This document shows positions 19,550 through 28,371 of a stretch of 64,000 bases of DNA, piece by piece (the stretch's first letter is position 1; every line of letters begins with the position of its first letter). This DNA comes from Halalkalibaculum roseum (GTDB lineage Bacteria; Bacteroidota; Rhodothermia; Balneolales; Balneolaceae): assembly GCF_011059145.1 (NCBI RefSeq), contig NZ_JAALLT010000003.1, positions 434,001 through 498,000 on the forward strand, given 5' to 3'. The translations under genes were made by a program, and so were the position numbers. The notes under the pieces are model-generated. The model was not told the DNA's origin. It saw only the letters and a program-made list of their open reading frames with translations, and did no database searches.

Positions 19550-19659
19550 TGTTCAAGAGGTATTTCCTTATCTCATTATTTATTGCAGTGACAGTATTGA
19601 AATGCCTAACGCATGCTTACGATAGGTACAGTATTAAAAAGATTTAGAAAAGTTTTAAC

Positions 19660-20322
19660 CTATGGGGCTAATCTTTTAATGGTCCATTCGTTCGCCTCAT
19701 TCACATAAATCAAACGGTCATGCAGTCTGCCCCTCCTCCCCTGCCAGAATTCCATAGAAGATGGCTTTAGCAGATAACCACCCCAATATTCAGGGACCGG
19801 AATAGCATTATCTTCATATTTTTTCTTTAGTTTCTGAAACCGCTCTTCCAGCTCTTCCCGAGAGATGACCTCCTCACTTTGATTGGAGGCCCAGGCCCCG
19901 ATCTGACTCAGACGTGGTCGTTTATGGAAATACTCTTCCGACTCTTCTCTGCTTATTTTTTCGACTGACCCCTCCAGGCGAACCTGTCTTTCCAGTTCAG
20001 GCCAGAAAAAACAGAGTGATGCGTTAGGATTCACATCCAGTTCTTTACCTTTTCTGCTTTGATAATTGCTGAAGAAACGAAATCCATCCTTATCAAAACC
20101 TTTTAAAAGTACAATGCGAACCGATGGATTCCCGTCGCTCCCGGCTGTGGCCAACGACATTGCATTCGGTTCCACAACTTCCGATTGCAGAGCCTGCTCA
20201 AACCATGTAGCAAACTGGTCTACCGGATCTTTGCTGACATTTTCCTCGAGCAGTTCTTCACGGGCATATTCCCGCCGCAGTTGTTCAATCTTTGAGTTGC
20301 TTTCGTTCGATTTGATTTCCAT
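19660..20322 (-). CDS. pdxH: Pyridoxamine 5'-phosphate oxidase
   Basis: A 220-residue FMN-dependent enzyme making pyridoxal 5'-phosphate. Typical parts are EPNAMSLATAG with PSVRIVLLKGFD, FFSNYQSRKGKEL, LERQVRLEGSVEK, RPRLSQIGAWASNQS, PVPEYWGGY and the FWQGRRGRLHDRL ending. Length and motifs are complete. It follows the thioredoxin-like gene by 13 nt, so the two are co-transcribed. The cofactor it makes is used by many enzymes in this window. Confidence 0.95.
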   Translation of the reverse strand: MEIKSNESNSKIEQLRREYAREELLEENVSKDPVDQFATWFEQALQSEVVEPNAMSLATAGSDGNPSVRIVLLKGFDKDGFRFFSNYQSRKGKELDVNPNASLCFFWPELERQVRLEGSVEKISREESEEYFHKRPRLSQIGAWASNQSEEVISREELEERFQKLKKKYEDNAIPVPEYWGGYLLKPSSMEFWQGRRGRLHDRLIYVNEANEWTIKRLAP

Positions 20323-20335
20323 AGTAATTTATTAC

Positions 20336-20917
20336 CTAGCCAAAATAATCTGGTTCATTTCCGGGTTTCCATTTAATGTTGCAGCCCATACTTGGAATTT
20401 GCTCTTCCATTATTTCTCCATCTTCGAGCAATAGGTCAACGGCTTCTCTTAAGTCGTCACCGGTTACAGGTTTGCCATTCCCGGGTCGGCTGTCATCAAA
20501 TTGCCCTCGGTAAACGAGCTCACGGTTCTCATCAAAAAGATAGAGATCGGGAGTGCATGCTGCTTTGTATGCTTTGGCCACTTCCTGGCTCTCGTCATAG
20601 AGATAGGGAAAAGAATATCCAAAATTTTCAGCATCCTCTGCCATCTTTTCCGGTCCATCCTGGGGATATTTTTCGGCATCATTTGAGCTGATTGCTACAA
20701 TTGCCAGCTCTTCTTCCGAATAATCGTCGGCAAGCTCAACGAGTCCCTGTTTAATGTTCTTAACATACGGGCAATGATTACACATAAAAATGACCAGTAG
20801 AGCCTCCGAATCCTCAAAATCAGTTAATGACATATGGTCTCCGGTTACGACGTCGGGGAGATTGAAATCAGGCGCATCGGTGCCCAATTCAAGCATAGTA
20901 GATGGTGTTGCAGACAT
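20336..20917 (-). CDS. Thioredoxin-like (AhpC/TSA-type) family protein
   Basis: A 193-residue protein with a peroxiredoxin-like fold start (GTDAPDFNLPDVV), the redox motif CNHCPYVK (CxxC) and the cis-proline region ACTPDLYLFD. It matches the group of cytoplasmic thioredoxin-family proteins annotated near redox enzymes in Bacteroidota. It has no signal peptide, so it acts in the cytoplasm as a disulfide reductase or peroxiredoxin; the partner is unknown. It is the first gene of a unit with pdxH. Confidence 0.8.
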   Translation of the reverse strand: MSATPSTMLELGTDAPDFNLPDVVTGDHMSLTDFEDSEALLVIFMCNHCPYVKNIKQGLVELADDYSEEELAIVAISSNDAEKYPQDGPEKMAEDAENFGYSFPYLYDESQEVAKAYKAACTPDLYLFDENRELVYRGQFDDSRPGNGKPVTGDDLREAVDLLLEDGEIMEEQIPSMGCNIKWKPGNEPDYFG

Positions 20918-21478
20918 AAAATAAGATCTTAATTCAGAATTAGTTTAATCTTACAAAGATTAAGGAATAAGCATTCCTTTTCATAGGGATACTTCGCAAA
21001 GATAGGCGGTTAGAAAGAAAATATAAAAGCCCGACGCCTGATTATTTTCCTGAGGTTATTTATGCTTAGAAAAGCCACTATCTTGGGGATAGTTCTAAAA
21101 GCGTCGGGCTTTTATCGTAGCTGTTTATTTCATACGGCAGAGGGGCTCAAATAGTTTCATTATTAGTTGTAATAATTTGAAATAATTATACTTATCCCGA
21201 AATTCTCTACAAATATAATAGTCGGTTTCTATTCATTTCTCCTTCCTTATGTTATAACAGGTTGAATAACGTTCCGTACCGCTATTACCTGTTTTCCGAT
21301 AACACTCTTAAAGCGATAAAACTCATCTCAACAATATCTAGCTGCTTATCATCCCTGAGCACCTGTCATTGAGATTTCTTTTGGCTAAGTTATTAACTAC
21401 AAAAATTCCAATTAGTAACGGGTAATTTGTACATTTAGAATGAGGCTTTGTTACTAATGTCTTTGAAGGTCCGATAAT
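20918..21478. other. 561-nt divergent intergenic region
   Basis: No protein gene is seen. It contains a strong hairpin with a 63-nt internal segment (21023-21115) and otherwise AT-rich sequence. It must hold the promoters of the thioredoxin-like gene and the GWxTD gene. Confidence 0.5.
21023..21115 (-). ncRNA. Candidate structured RNA with terminator-like closing stem
   Basis: A perfect 15-bp stem, ataaaagcccgacgc with gcgtcgggcttttat, closes a 63-nt segment that carries a small inner hairpin ctatc/gatag. On the minus strand the outer stem is followed by ttttatattttctttc, a terminator-like U-tract. Because the region lies between divergent genes, no upstream gene needs a terminator here. A small RNA, or a premature terminator in the leader of the thioredoxin-like gene, is possible. 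There is no match to a family I know. Confidence 0.35.
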
Positions 21479-23482
21479 ATGGTTGCTACCACCTTAATAC
21501 TACTTCAGCTCTTAACGCTTCCGGTTCAAGATGTTGCTCTGGCTGAGCCCATTCCACCGGCGGATGCAAGAACATTAGCTACTCATCTATCAGAACCTTG
21601 CCCTATCGGTACCAACCACTTTTCTGATATCCAATATGAGACGGTACCTCTTGATGATTTCAGAACAAACATCGAACAAAAGGTATGTACCGATCCTGAT
21701 ACCAAAATTGCATTTGTACATAATGTTATCGAAAGTAATGCTACCGACCATTTCACTTTTGCCCAGCAAATCTATTTTGAAGTCTTGCGGGAGACACCTG
21801 CCCACAAAAGGTTCGGAATCATTGAAATAGAGGCTATAAATACATTGCCGCTTGTTCCTGAAGAACAAAAGTCAGAGTGGAAAACTAAGATAGAAAGCAA
21901 GGATAAGAGTCTTGCTCACGACATAGCTTATTTTTGGAGCATTCGCGATCCGGTACGTTCTACTCAAATAAATGAGCGGCTATCGGAGCACTGGCAACGT
22001 ATTGCTCATGCTCGAAAGAACTATACAAAAAATACCGATGGACTTTATGGTACTGACGACCGGGGTACTATTTTCGTTAGATACGGTAAACCAACCATTG
22101 AAAGGTCCGGATTACTCTCCCCTTCAAACACAGAGATAAGAAGTAAGCTTTATGACCTTTCCTTTTTCAAGGGTGGAATTGATCCCAGAGAGCTTTACAA
22201 CCTAAATATGTCGATCAAGCAGCAGTATATGCCCAAGTATTACGAGGTTTGGGTATACAGGAATATTGAAAAGAAACAGCCCCTCATTTTCATTTTCGGT
22301 GAATCGGCCAACAAAGGTACTTTTGGACTTAGAAAAAGCCTGGAAGACTTTATTCCCAACGGCTCTTTTAACATGGGCATCAGTTCTTCCTGGCGATATG
22401 ATACCGGTCCCCGTGGTTTGACGGCCGGTCCTTTTCTGCAGATGGCGCTTTATGATCGCCTGTCGACGATAGATATATTTTTCGGTAAACAGCTTGCCAG
22501 CTATGAGGATAACTGGATGAAATATATGCGAGGACACCTGAACTTCAATTCGTTTAAAATGATCAGTCGTTCGCCGCAGGCTGAAATGGCATTGCAACGA
22601 CTGCAGGATAGGGCCCCGGAATCGAATTCAACTATGGAAGAGAGGTTAAATCTGATTTCACAGCACTATAAATCCTACCGTTTTCTGGATGAAGAAAATA
22701 ATCCCTATCGAAAGCTTGTTTTGTTCAGTAATCCTCATAATAACTTGATCTCCTACGATGCCGTAATCTCCCAACATCAGAAACCCGTTTACAAACTCAC
22801 AGCATCTGTAGACGCTGTTAATAGAGAGGGCCGTTCCATCCTGATAGACAAGCAGGAGACTTTTTTAAGAGGTGATCTTCCGGGTACCATAGCCACGCTA
22901 TTGAGTATTCCGAAACAGAGTGCTACCGCCTCAGACTCATCAAAAGCTATAATGATCAGCAGCGAAGTGTCACGAATACCACAGCTAAAAGGTGAGGAGT
23001 CAGAGGCCGACAGGTATATTCTTGCATCTGCAGTGAGCCGTATCCAGGAGAGCAGTCCATTGAACAGCAGCAGTGATAAGATAGAAGTCAGTGATATCAT
23101 ATGGGGATACCGAGGCAAGGAGAAAACAAATCAGATTGAAGAGTTCCATTTTATAATACCGCCTGATGATCGCCTGCCCCAAGGCGAAAACCTTGCCGTA
23201 TATTTCGAGACTTATCACTTAAATGCAGGAACGGATAGCCTCTACCAATACCAGGTCGAATATTCCATTCATCGCAAAAAAAGGCGTAAACTGAGAGATA
23301 CCGGAATAAGATTGACCCTCAATTTATCCTCAGCCTCAGATCGGGGAAGTGAAAATATTGAAATTCAAACTGCTGATCTCGAAACAGGGAGCTATCGCGC
23401 CGTATTCCGGTTTTTAAATCCTGAAATACCGGGAACTACCGAAGAACGTTACATTGATTTTCAAATTGAAGATCAACCCTGA
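21479..23482 (+). CDS. GWxTD domain-containing secreted protein
   Basis: A 667-residue protein. The N-terminus is hydrophobic (VATTLILLQLLTL) and looks like a short signal sequence. A stop codon lies five codons upstream in frame, so this start is the earliest ATG. The GWxTD-type core reads LYGTDDRGTIFVRYGKP near residue 195-205, with a tyrosine variant of the motif. The C-terminal part is beta-rich with repeated strands. GWxTD proteins are common in Bacteroidota and related phyla; their function is unknown. It points toward the LytTR/LytS operon, with which it converges. Confidence 0.75.
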   Translation: MVATTLILLQLLTLPVQDVALAEPIPPADARTLATHLSEPCPIGTNHFSDIQYETVPLDDFRTNIEQKVCTDPDTKIAFVHNVIESNATDHFTFAQQIYFEVLRETPAHKRFGIIEIEAINTLPLVPEEQKSEWKTKIESKDKSLAHDIAYFWSIRDPVRSTQINERLSEHWQRIAHARKNYTKNTDGLYGTDDRGTIFVRYGKPTIERSGLLSPSNTEIRSKLYDLSFFKGGIDPRELYNLNMSIKQQYMPKYYEVWVYRNIEKKQPLIFIFGESANKGTFGLRKSLEDFIPNGSFNMGISSSWRYDTGPRGLTAGPFLQMALYDRLSTIDIFFGKQLASYEDNWMKYMRGHLNFNSFKMISRSPQAEMALQRLQDRAPESNSTMEERLNLISQHYKSYRFLDEENNPYRKLVLFSNPHNNLISYDAVISQHQKPVYKLTASVDAVNREGRSILIDKQETFLRGDLPGTIATLLSIPKQSATASDSSKAIMISSEVSRIPQLKGEESEADRYILASAVSRIQESSPLNSSSDKIEVSDIIWGYRGKEKTNQIEEFHFIIPPDDRLPQGENLAVYFETYHLNAGTDSLYQYQVEYSIHRKKRRKLRDTGIRLTLNLSSASDRGSENIEIQTADLETGSYRAVFRFLNPEIPGTTEERYIDFQIEDQP

Positions 23483-23561
23483 ACCGGACTAATCCTTTTT
23501 AAAAATCCTCATCTAAGCAAGCTAAATTACGTATCGGTGGTATAGTGATTTAATTCCGGCT

Positions 23562-24323
23562 TTAACTGAACTTCTCCAGGATCTCTTTATAGTTTCTGCT
23601 CATCGTAAGCTTATGATCGTTATACATGATCACCTGGTAATCCCCGTGAAACCACTGTTCCAGCTCTTTGACCTTTTCTACATTGATTATTGTGGATCTG
23701 TGAATTCTGAAGAAGGTATCGGAATCCAATTTCTTCTCCATGTTTTTCATAGTCTCTCGTATAAGGTAGTTTTTGCCACCGGAATGAATGCGCACATAGT
23801 TACCTGACGATTCAATCCAATCGATATCCGTTGCTTTAAGGAAAAAATACCGCCCTGAAGATTTTACAAGAATGCGTGATTGCGGCCCGCCTGACTCATC
23901 CAGGTATTCCAACAGGTCCTCTATTTTGCCACTCATTTTGGCTTTGTCATCCTGTTTAAGAGCTTTCTTTGCCCTATCCAGGGATTCATAAAACCGCTCT
24001 CGCTTAAATGGTTTCATGATGTAGTCCAGTGCGTGTACATCAAAGGCCTTAATGGCATACTCATCATATGCGGTTACAAATACCACTAAAGGTACCTTAT
24101 CCTGATCAATACCCTGTAGCACTTCAAAACCATTGATTTCGGGCATCTGAATATCAAGGAAAACCAGATCCGGGCGCTCTTTCTCAATCGTTTCAATAGC
24201 TTCCTGACCGTTTGCACAAGATTCCAGTAACTCTATCTCTTTATCTTCTTTAAGTAGACTTTCGAGTCGTTTACGGGCCAAAGGTTCATCATCCACTATA
24301 ACAGTTCTGATTTTTCTATCCAT
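23562..24323 (-). CDS. LytTR family response regulator
   Basis: A 253-residue two-domain regulator. The receiver domain has the acidic pocket DDE at 11-13, phosphoacceptor Asp57 in VFLDIQMPEI, and a conserved lysine in YIMKPF. The LytTR DNA-binding domain is C-terminal (RILVKSSGRYFFL to WFHGDYQVIMYNDHKLTMSRNY). It overlaps the kinase gene by 8 nt and is the last of three coupled genes. Its partner is the LytS-type kinase just upstream. Confidence 0.93.
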   Translation of the reverse strand: MDRKIRTVIVDDEPLARKRLESLLKEDKEIELLESCANGQEAIETIEKERPDLVFLDIQMPEINGFEVLQGIDQDKVPLVVFVTAYDEYAIKAFDVHALDYIMKPFKRERFYESLDRAKKALKQDDKAKMSGKIEDLLEYLDESGGPQSRILVKSSGRYFFLKATDIDWIESSGNYVRIHSGGKNYLIRETMKNMEKKLDSDTFFRIHRSTIINVEKVKELEQWFHGDYQVIMYNDHKLTMSRNYKEILEKFS

Positions 24324-25431
24324 GGTTTGCCACCGCAGTTTGCTTTTTGGTAGTAAAAGGAATTCTGATTTCCACCTTCAAGCCTCCCAGTTCTGATCTA
24401 AGAAGCTCAAATGAGTTTTCAGTAAAAAGCTGGTTCAAACGCTGCCTGATATTTTCAAGTCCGATACCGCTTCCATTTGACGTTCCATTAATGCCGGGAC
24501 CGTTGTCCTCAACCGACAGGTTCAGGTATTCTCCCGATTTTTTGGACGTTATTCTTAGAATCCCGGGCTGCATTTTTTTGGAGATTCCGTGCTTAACTGC
24601 ATTTTCAACCAGGGGTTGCAGTAGGAAACTGGGGACCAGGGCATTTATAGTATCTTCCTCAATATCTGTATTAATAGTCAGCCGATCACTAAACCGTGTT
24701 TTCTCGATGGCCAAATAGGTACCTGTGAATTCGAGTTCATCCATCAGCGGAACCAGCTGTTTATTGACACGCTTGATGGATATTTGCAAGAACCGCTTCA
24801 GAAGATTCAATAACCGGCGGGCTATCTCAGGGGCTTCGTAAATCAATGAATTTATATTGTGAAGCGTATTAAAGAGAAAATGCGGATGAAGCTGAACTTT
24901 CAAAACGTGAAGCCTGATAGAAGCCAGTTCAGCCTGCATTTCCATATTCCGCAATTGTCGCTCTTTATACTGGTCATAGTATTTTTTCAGGTAGTAGGAA
25001 CCTATAGTCAACCAGTATGACAACGGACCTACAATTCCATAGGAGACCATAACAGTAGGAATGGAGGCCATCATGGATTCCAGATTCCATGAGTTATCAT
25101 ACCAAAGAACGAGCATCAGCAAACGATATGTAACCGAATACACCGGTACAATGAGGATGCTCATTATGATGTGAATACCGAAGGTCAGAACGGTTGAATC
25201 ATGCTGAAACAGCTTTCTGGCCAATTTGATCCAGACAGGAGTAAACAGGGCAATCACCCCCCATATGAACAAAGCCCTGACAACCAGAAAATTCAGATCC
25301 GGTACCTCGTTATTACGTATAAAATAAGCATAGGATTTGCTGATTGTTGTCAATACCAGAAAGAGCCATACCGTAAGGGCGATAGCTACTATCAGTTTCT
25401 CCTGTTTTATTTTGCTATATAAAGAATTCAT
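24316..25431 (-). CDS. LytS/YehU-type sensor histidine kinase
   Basis: A kinase of about 371 residues with four membrane helices (about 13-150) and a His_kinase domain: LHPHFLFNTLHNINSL with phosphoacceptor His184, an N-box VENAVKHGISKK and a G-box DNGPGI. All catalytic elements are present, so it should phosphorylate the LytTR regulator encoded next. The ATG at 25431 is chosen. A GTG at 25437 would overlap the upstream TGA as GTGA and is a plausible alternative. It sits between a degenerate paralogue and the regulator. Confidence 0.9.
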   Translation of the reverse strand: MNSLYSKIKQEKLIVAIALTVWLFLVLTTISKSYAYFIRNNEVPDLNFLVVRALFIWGVIALFTPVWIKLARKLFQHDSTVLTFGIHIIMSILIVPVYSVTYRLLMLVLWYDNSWNLESMMASIPTVMVSYGIVGPLSYWLTIGSYYLKKYYDQYKERQLRNMEMQAELASIRLHVLKVQLHPHFLFNTLHNINSLIYEAPEIARRLLNLLKRFLQISIKRVNKQLVPLMDELEFTGTYLAIEKTRFSDRLTINTDIEEDTINALVPSFLLQPLVENAVKHGISKKMQPGILRITSKKSGEYLNLSVEDNGPGINGTSNGSGIGLENIRQRLNQLFTENSFELLRSELGGLKVEIRIPFTTKKQTAVANHG

Positions 25432-25433
25432 AA

Positions 25434-26576
25434 TCACTGGTATAAACTGCCGATTTCAGTATCATCGGCTTCAGCTATTTCTTCTTGATCCTCTTCTGAT
25501 GGCAGGAATGGAAATGTCAGGTTTATAGTGATGCGTTTTTTTCCCGTCTGAGTCTTAAAATCAACCTCTCGGTACTTGTTTTGATATTTGTCTACTATCT
25601 TGAGGATTTCAGTATTCATCAGATATTTGGGCACTTTCGGATATGGAAGGTTTATCCCTTTTATAGCTACCTGCAAATGAATTTTTCCCTGTATGAGTAC
25701 AGCATTATAGCTTATTTTTTGAATAATATTCCGGGAAGGTTCAATAGAGGCAATGATCTGCTCAAAAACCGGGATTAGAATAAGGAATGAGGGAACCAGG
25801 GCCTCATTACAGGATTCCTCAATATTTTTCTCAATAAGCATGTCCTGTCCCAACCGTTTTTTCAGAATACTCGTGTATAGCTCAAATGCCTTTAGATCTT
25901 CCTCCAGCACCACTTCATCCTTTTTAACGTTAGAGAGCATGATTCGCAACAGGTCACTGAACTCGGTTAAGATCTCCTCGGAGGCTTCCTCGCCTTCATC
26001 CAGGCTGTTTTTTATGGCTTCAATAGTTTCCATCAGAAAATCAGGCTGTATCTGATTTATCAGTGCCTGAAATTTTGCTTCGTTCAGTTCGGCTTTAATG
26101 CGAGGCTCCTTAAGTTGTATGGCCCTGTATTTTCTCTGAAAATCGAGCGTATATACTCCGAGTAGGATTCCCGCATAGAGCATTACACGCATATCGATAA
26201 AACCGAGAAAATCTCTTTGAATATACGCCCAGCTAAAAGCGACTTCATAAAATTGGGATACCGTGAAGCTCTGGACCAATGAGTGCACACTAAACAGGAA
26301 TAGCATTGAAACGAAATGCATCCCTATGCTGGAATAGATGCTCTGCTTTTCAAATTTATAGCTGCGGGCCAGCCATATTATGACAGGGGTTAATGCTATC
26401 CAGGGTGAAATACAAAGGATTTCGAACCATATGATATTGAAGAAATCAATATCCGACCCTTCTTGGAGGGTTGTTAGCATTGTTATGGATGAAATCAGCA
26501 GTATCACGACAGACCAAAACCCGATAATGACAAGTGATTTGATCACCAAACCCCGATAAAACTGACTCTGAAACAT
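25434..26576 (-). CDS. Degenerate LytS-type histidine kinase homologue (pseudokinase)
   Basis: A 380-residue protein with the same plan as the next gene: four or five membrane helices (about 10-140) and a His_kinase-like cytoplasmic part. The phosphoacceptor histidine is replaced: QIQPDFLM has Asp179 where kinases have PHFLFN. The N-box is lost (IPVFEQIIASIEPS) and no DNGxG motif is present. The fold segments LVPSFLILIPV and ITINLTFPF still align with kinase counterparts, so it is a homologue without catalytic residues. It probably acts as a sensor or scaffold dimerising with the active kinase. The frame is intact, so it is not a pseudogene. Confidence 0.75.
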   Translation of the reverse strand: MFQSQFYRGLVIKSLVIIGFWSVVILLISSITMLTTLQEGSDIDFFNIIWFEILCISPWIALTPVIIWLARSYKFEKQSIYSSIGMHFVSMLFLFSVHSLVQSFTVSQFYEVAFSWAYIQRDFLGFIDMRVMLYAGILLGVYTLDFQRKYRAIQLKEPRIKAELNEAKFQALINQIQPDFLMETIEAIKNSLDEGEEASEEILTEFSDLLRIMLSNVKKDEVVLEEDLKAFELYTSILKKRLGQDMLIEKNIEESCNEALVPSFLILIPVFEQIIASIEPSRNIIQKISYNAVLIQGKIHLQVAIKGINLPYPKVPKYLMNTEILKIVDKYQNKYREVDFKTQTGKKRITINLTFPFLPSEEDQEEIAEADDTEIGSLYQ

Positions 26577-26875
26577 GAGTGTATAAGCGTAAAATTATGT
26601 GCTGTATAAACTGCCGGACTGTCTCAATGTACAATCCTTTTCGCTTAGCTGCTTGTCCCCATGCTACAAAATTCCGGTTTTTAGTGTTACCAAATTTACG
26701 CGGGATTGGACAAAATGTTAGCCTGATGGGATCAGAAGGATATATGCAGGACGACCGAGGAACTATTGTGACCAACAGCAGAGGGCCCGGGGCTCAAAGG
26801 GATAACATGGATTCGAAAGGATAATTTATTTTACAATTATTTGTACAAATTATTTCTGTAAACGCTTATAAATAG
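26577..26875. other. 299-nt gap without supported gene
   Basis: Between the kinase operon start and the radical SAM gene end I see only a short plus-strand frame without family features. The region must hold the promoter of the kinase operon. Confidence 0.35.
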
Positions 26876-27931
26876 TCAGAAAAGGTTTAGTTGCGATCCT
26901 TTACCGGGCCGGAAACCTTCGGTATTAAGGTTTATCCGTGCGCGGTTGAAGCCCAATCTTTCTGTATGGATTCTAAATAAACTTCTGATTTGATCAGCAA
27001 ATACACCCTCCCCATGGAATCTTTTCCCAAATTCAGAATTATTTAAGTCACCTTCCCGGATACTTCTAATCCTGTTGAGAACCTTATCTTTCCGTTCAGG
27101 AAAATGGTGCTCCAGCCAGTCGGAAAACAGATCCTTCACCCCATATGGCAAGCGAATGATAGTATAACCTGCATATTCTGCACCTGCTTCCCTGGAAGCT
27201 TCCAGAATGTTTACACACTCGTGGTCGGTCAGTCCGGGAATGATAGGGGCTACATTAACCCCTACCGGTATTCCTGCTTTACTTAACTCTTCAATAGCCT
27301 GAAGCCTTCTTCCCGGTTGGGAGGTTCTCGGTTCCATAACCCGAGCCAATTCTCTGTCCAGTGAAGTGATAGATAACGTTACATGAACTGCCTGATGCTC
27401 TGCCAACTTTTTGAGCAGATCGATATCCCTAGTAACCAGATAGTTTTTGGTTATGACACTCACAGGATTTCTAAATTCCTCAAATACCATCAGGCAGGCC
27501 CTGGTAATACGTAGTTTTCTTTCCACCGGCTGGTAGGGATCGGTCACTCCGCTCATAAGTATAGTTTGAGGTTCCCAGCTTTTTGATTGGAAGCGTTTTC
27601 TCAGTTTTTTTGCGGCATCATATTTTACCACAATCTTGGACTCAAAATCCTTGCCTGCTGAAAAATCCAGGAATTCATGAGTGGGACGTGCATAGCAGTA
27701 AATACATCCGTGTTCGCATCCCCGATAAGGATTTAAGCCGTAGGTAAACGGGATATCGGGACTTTGGTTTTTAGAGAGTATCGTCTGTGTATGGTCCTTG
27801 AACAACTCGGTATCAGGAGACGGTTTTTGCCCGGTTTCCTCATCCAGATCATAATCAACATACTCACCGCTAAATCGATTTGCGGGATTATCCGATGAGC
27901 CTCTTCCTCTTATGGGGTTTTGTTTTGGCAT
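26876..27931 (-). CDS. PA0069-family radical SAM protein
   Basis: A 351-residue radical SAM enzyme of the SplB-like/PA0069 group. The iron-sulfur motif is Cys72-x3-Cys76-x2-Cys79 in YRGCEHGCIYCYARP, followed by THEFLDFSAGKDFESKI. ILMSGVTDPYQP and VSVITKNYLVTRD are characteristic of this group. The reaction is unknown; it is distantly related to spore photoproduct lyase. It is probably cytoplasmic. It stands alone. Confidence 0.88.
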   Translation of the reverse strand: MPKQNPIRGRGSSDNPANRFSGEYVDYDLDEETGQKPSPDTELFKDHTQTILSKNQSPDIPFTYGLNPYRGCEHGCIYCYARPTHEFLDFSAGKDFESKIVVKYDAAKKLRKRFQSKSWEPQTILMSGVTDPYQPVERKLRITRACLMVFEEFRNPVSVITKNYLVTRDIDLLKKLAEHQAVHVTLSITSLDRELARVMEPRTSQPGRRLQAIEELSKAGIPVGVNVAPIIPGLTDHECVNILEASREAGAEYAGYTIIRLPYGVKDLFSDWLEHHFPERKDKVLNRIRSIREGDLNNSEFGKRFHGEGVFADQIRSLFRIHTERLGFNRARINLNTEGFRPGKGSQLNLF

Positions 27932-28165
27932 GTCTTATACTAGTACATTTCTTGTAAATAATTACATGCGCAATTTCTTCGCTATTTAGATTACACGTAT
28001 TGAGCGAATCTAATTTTATATAATCCGCATGACAACTGCTTAAGCTTGAACTCACTCAGTAACTTAAAAATAACCGTTTGAGTGTCAACATATTGTCAGG
28101 TGGGATTTTATTAGACAATCTTTTTCAATCTGTTTTGCAGCTTTTCTTCTAACAAGTGCTTTTGT

Positions 28166-28240
28166 TATTTCACAGAGTTACGCAGAGAAGCTCACCAGTG
28201 AGTAGAAGCACTTCAGTATACAGGCGCAGAGGGGCTTAGA
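28166..28240. repeat. Dispersed 'cacagagttacgcagag' repeat, copy 2
   Basis: Contains cacagagttacgcagagaag and gcgcagaggggcttag. The first 11 bases are identical to the copy at 90-128. It is intergenic, with no coding sense. Confidence 0.4.
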
Positions 28241-28312
28241 GTTATTTTCAATAAAATTAAAGACGGGTTTAAAACTATTAAGGATATCCAGGGATAAAAT
28301 ATTAGAAATAAA

Positions 28313-28349
28313 TAGTCCCGCAATTAAAAGTAACTCAATTGCGGGACTA
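28313..28349 (-). terminator. Terminator of the 268-residue lipoprotein gene
   Basis: tagtcccgcaatt pairs perfectly (13 bp) with aattgcgggacta around an 11-nt loop, 22 nt past the stop of the minus-strand lipoprotein gene. Confidence 0.75.
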
Positions 28350-28371
28350 CAGAACCTTTTGTGTTAAACTA

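Larger units (their letters stand above)
27932..28371. other. 440-nt intergenic region with dispersed repeat and terminator
   Basis: No gene is supported. The middle (28166-28240) has cacagagttacgcagagaag and caggcgcagaggggcttag, related to the repeat at 90-128. The right end has the terminator at 28313-28349. Confidence 0.45.

Noticed and set aside
24347-24718. 123-codon frame opposite the kinase gene
   Set aside because: Antisense shadow of the catalytic domain of a clear histidine kinase.
25434-26576. Pseudogene status for the degenerate kinase
   Set aside because: The frame is intact over 380 residues and the membrane helices and domain order are kept, so a maintained non-catalytic protein is more likely.
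26579-26824. Plus-strand open frame of 81 codons starting with GTG
   Set aside because: No ribosome site, odd composition, position in the probable promoter region of the kinase operon, and no recognisable motif.
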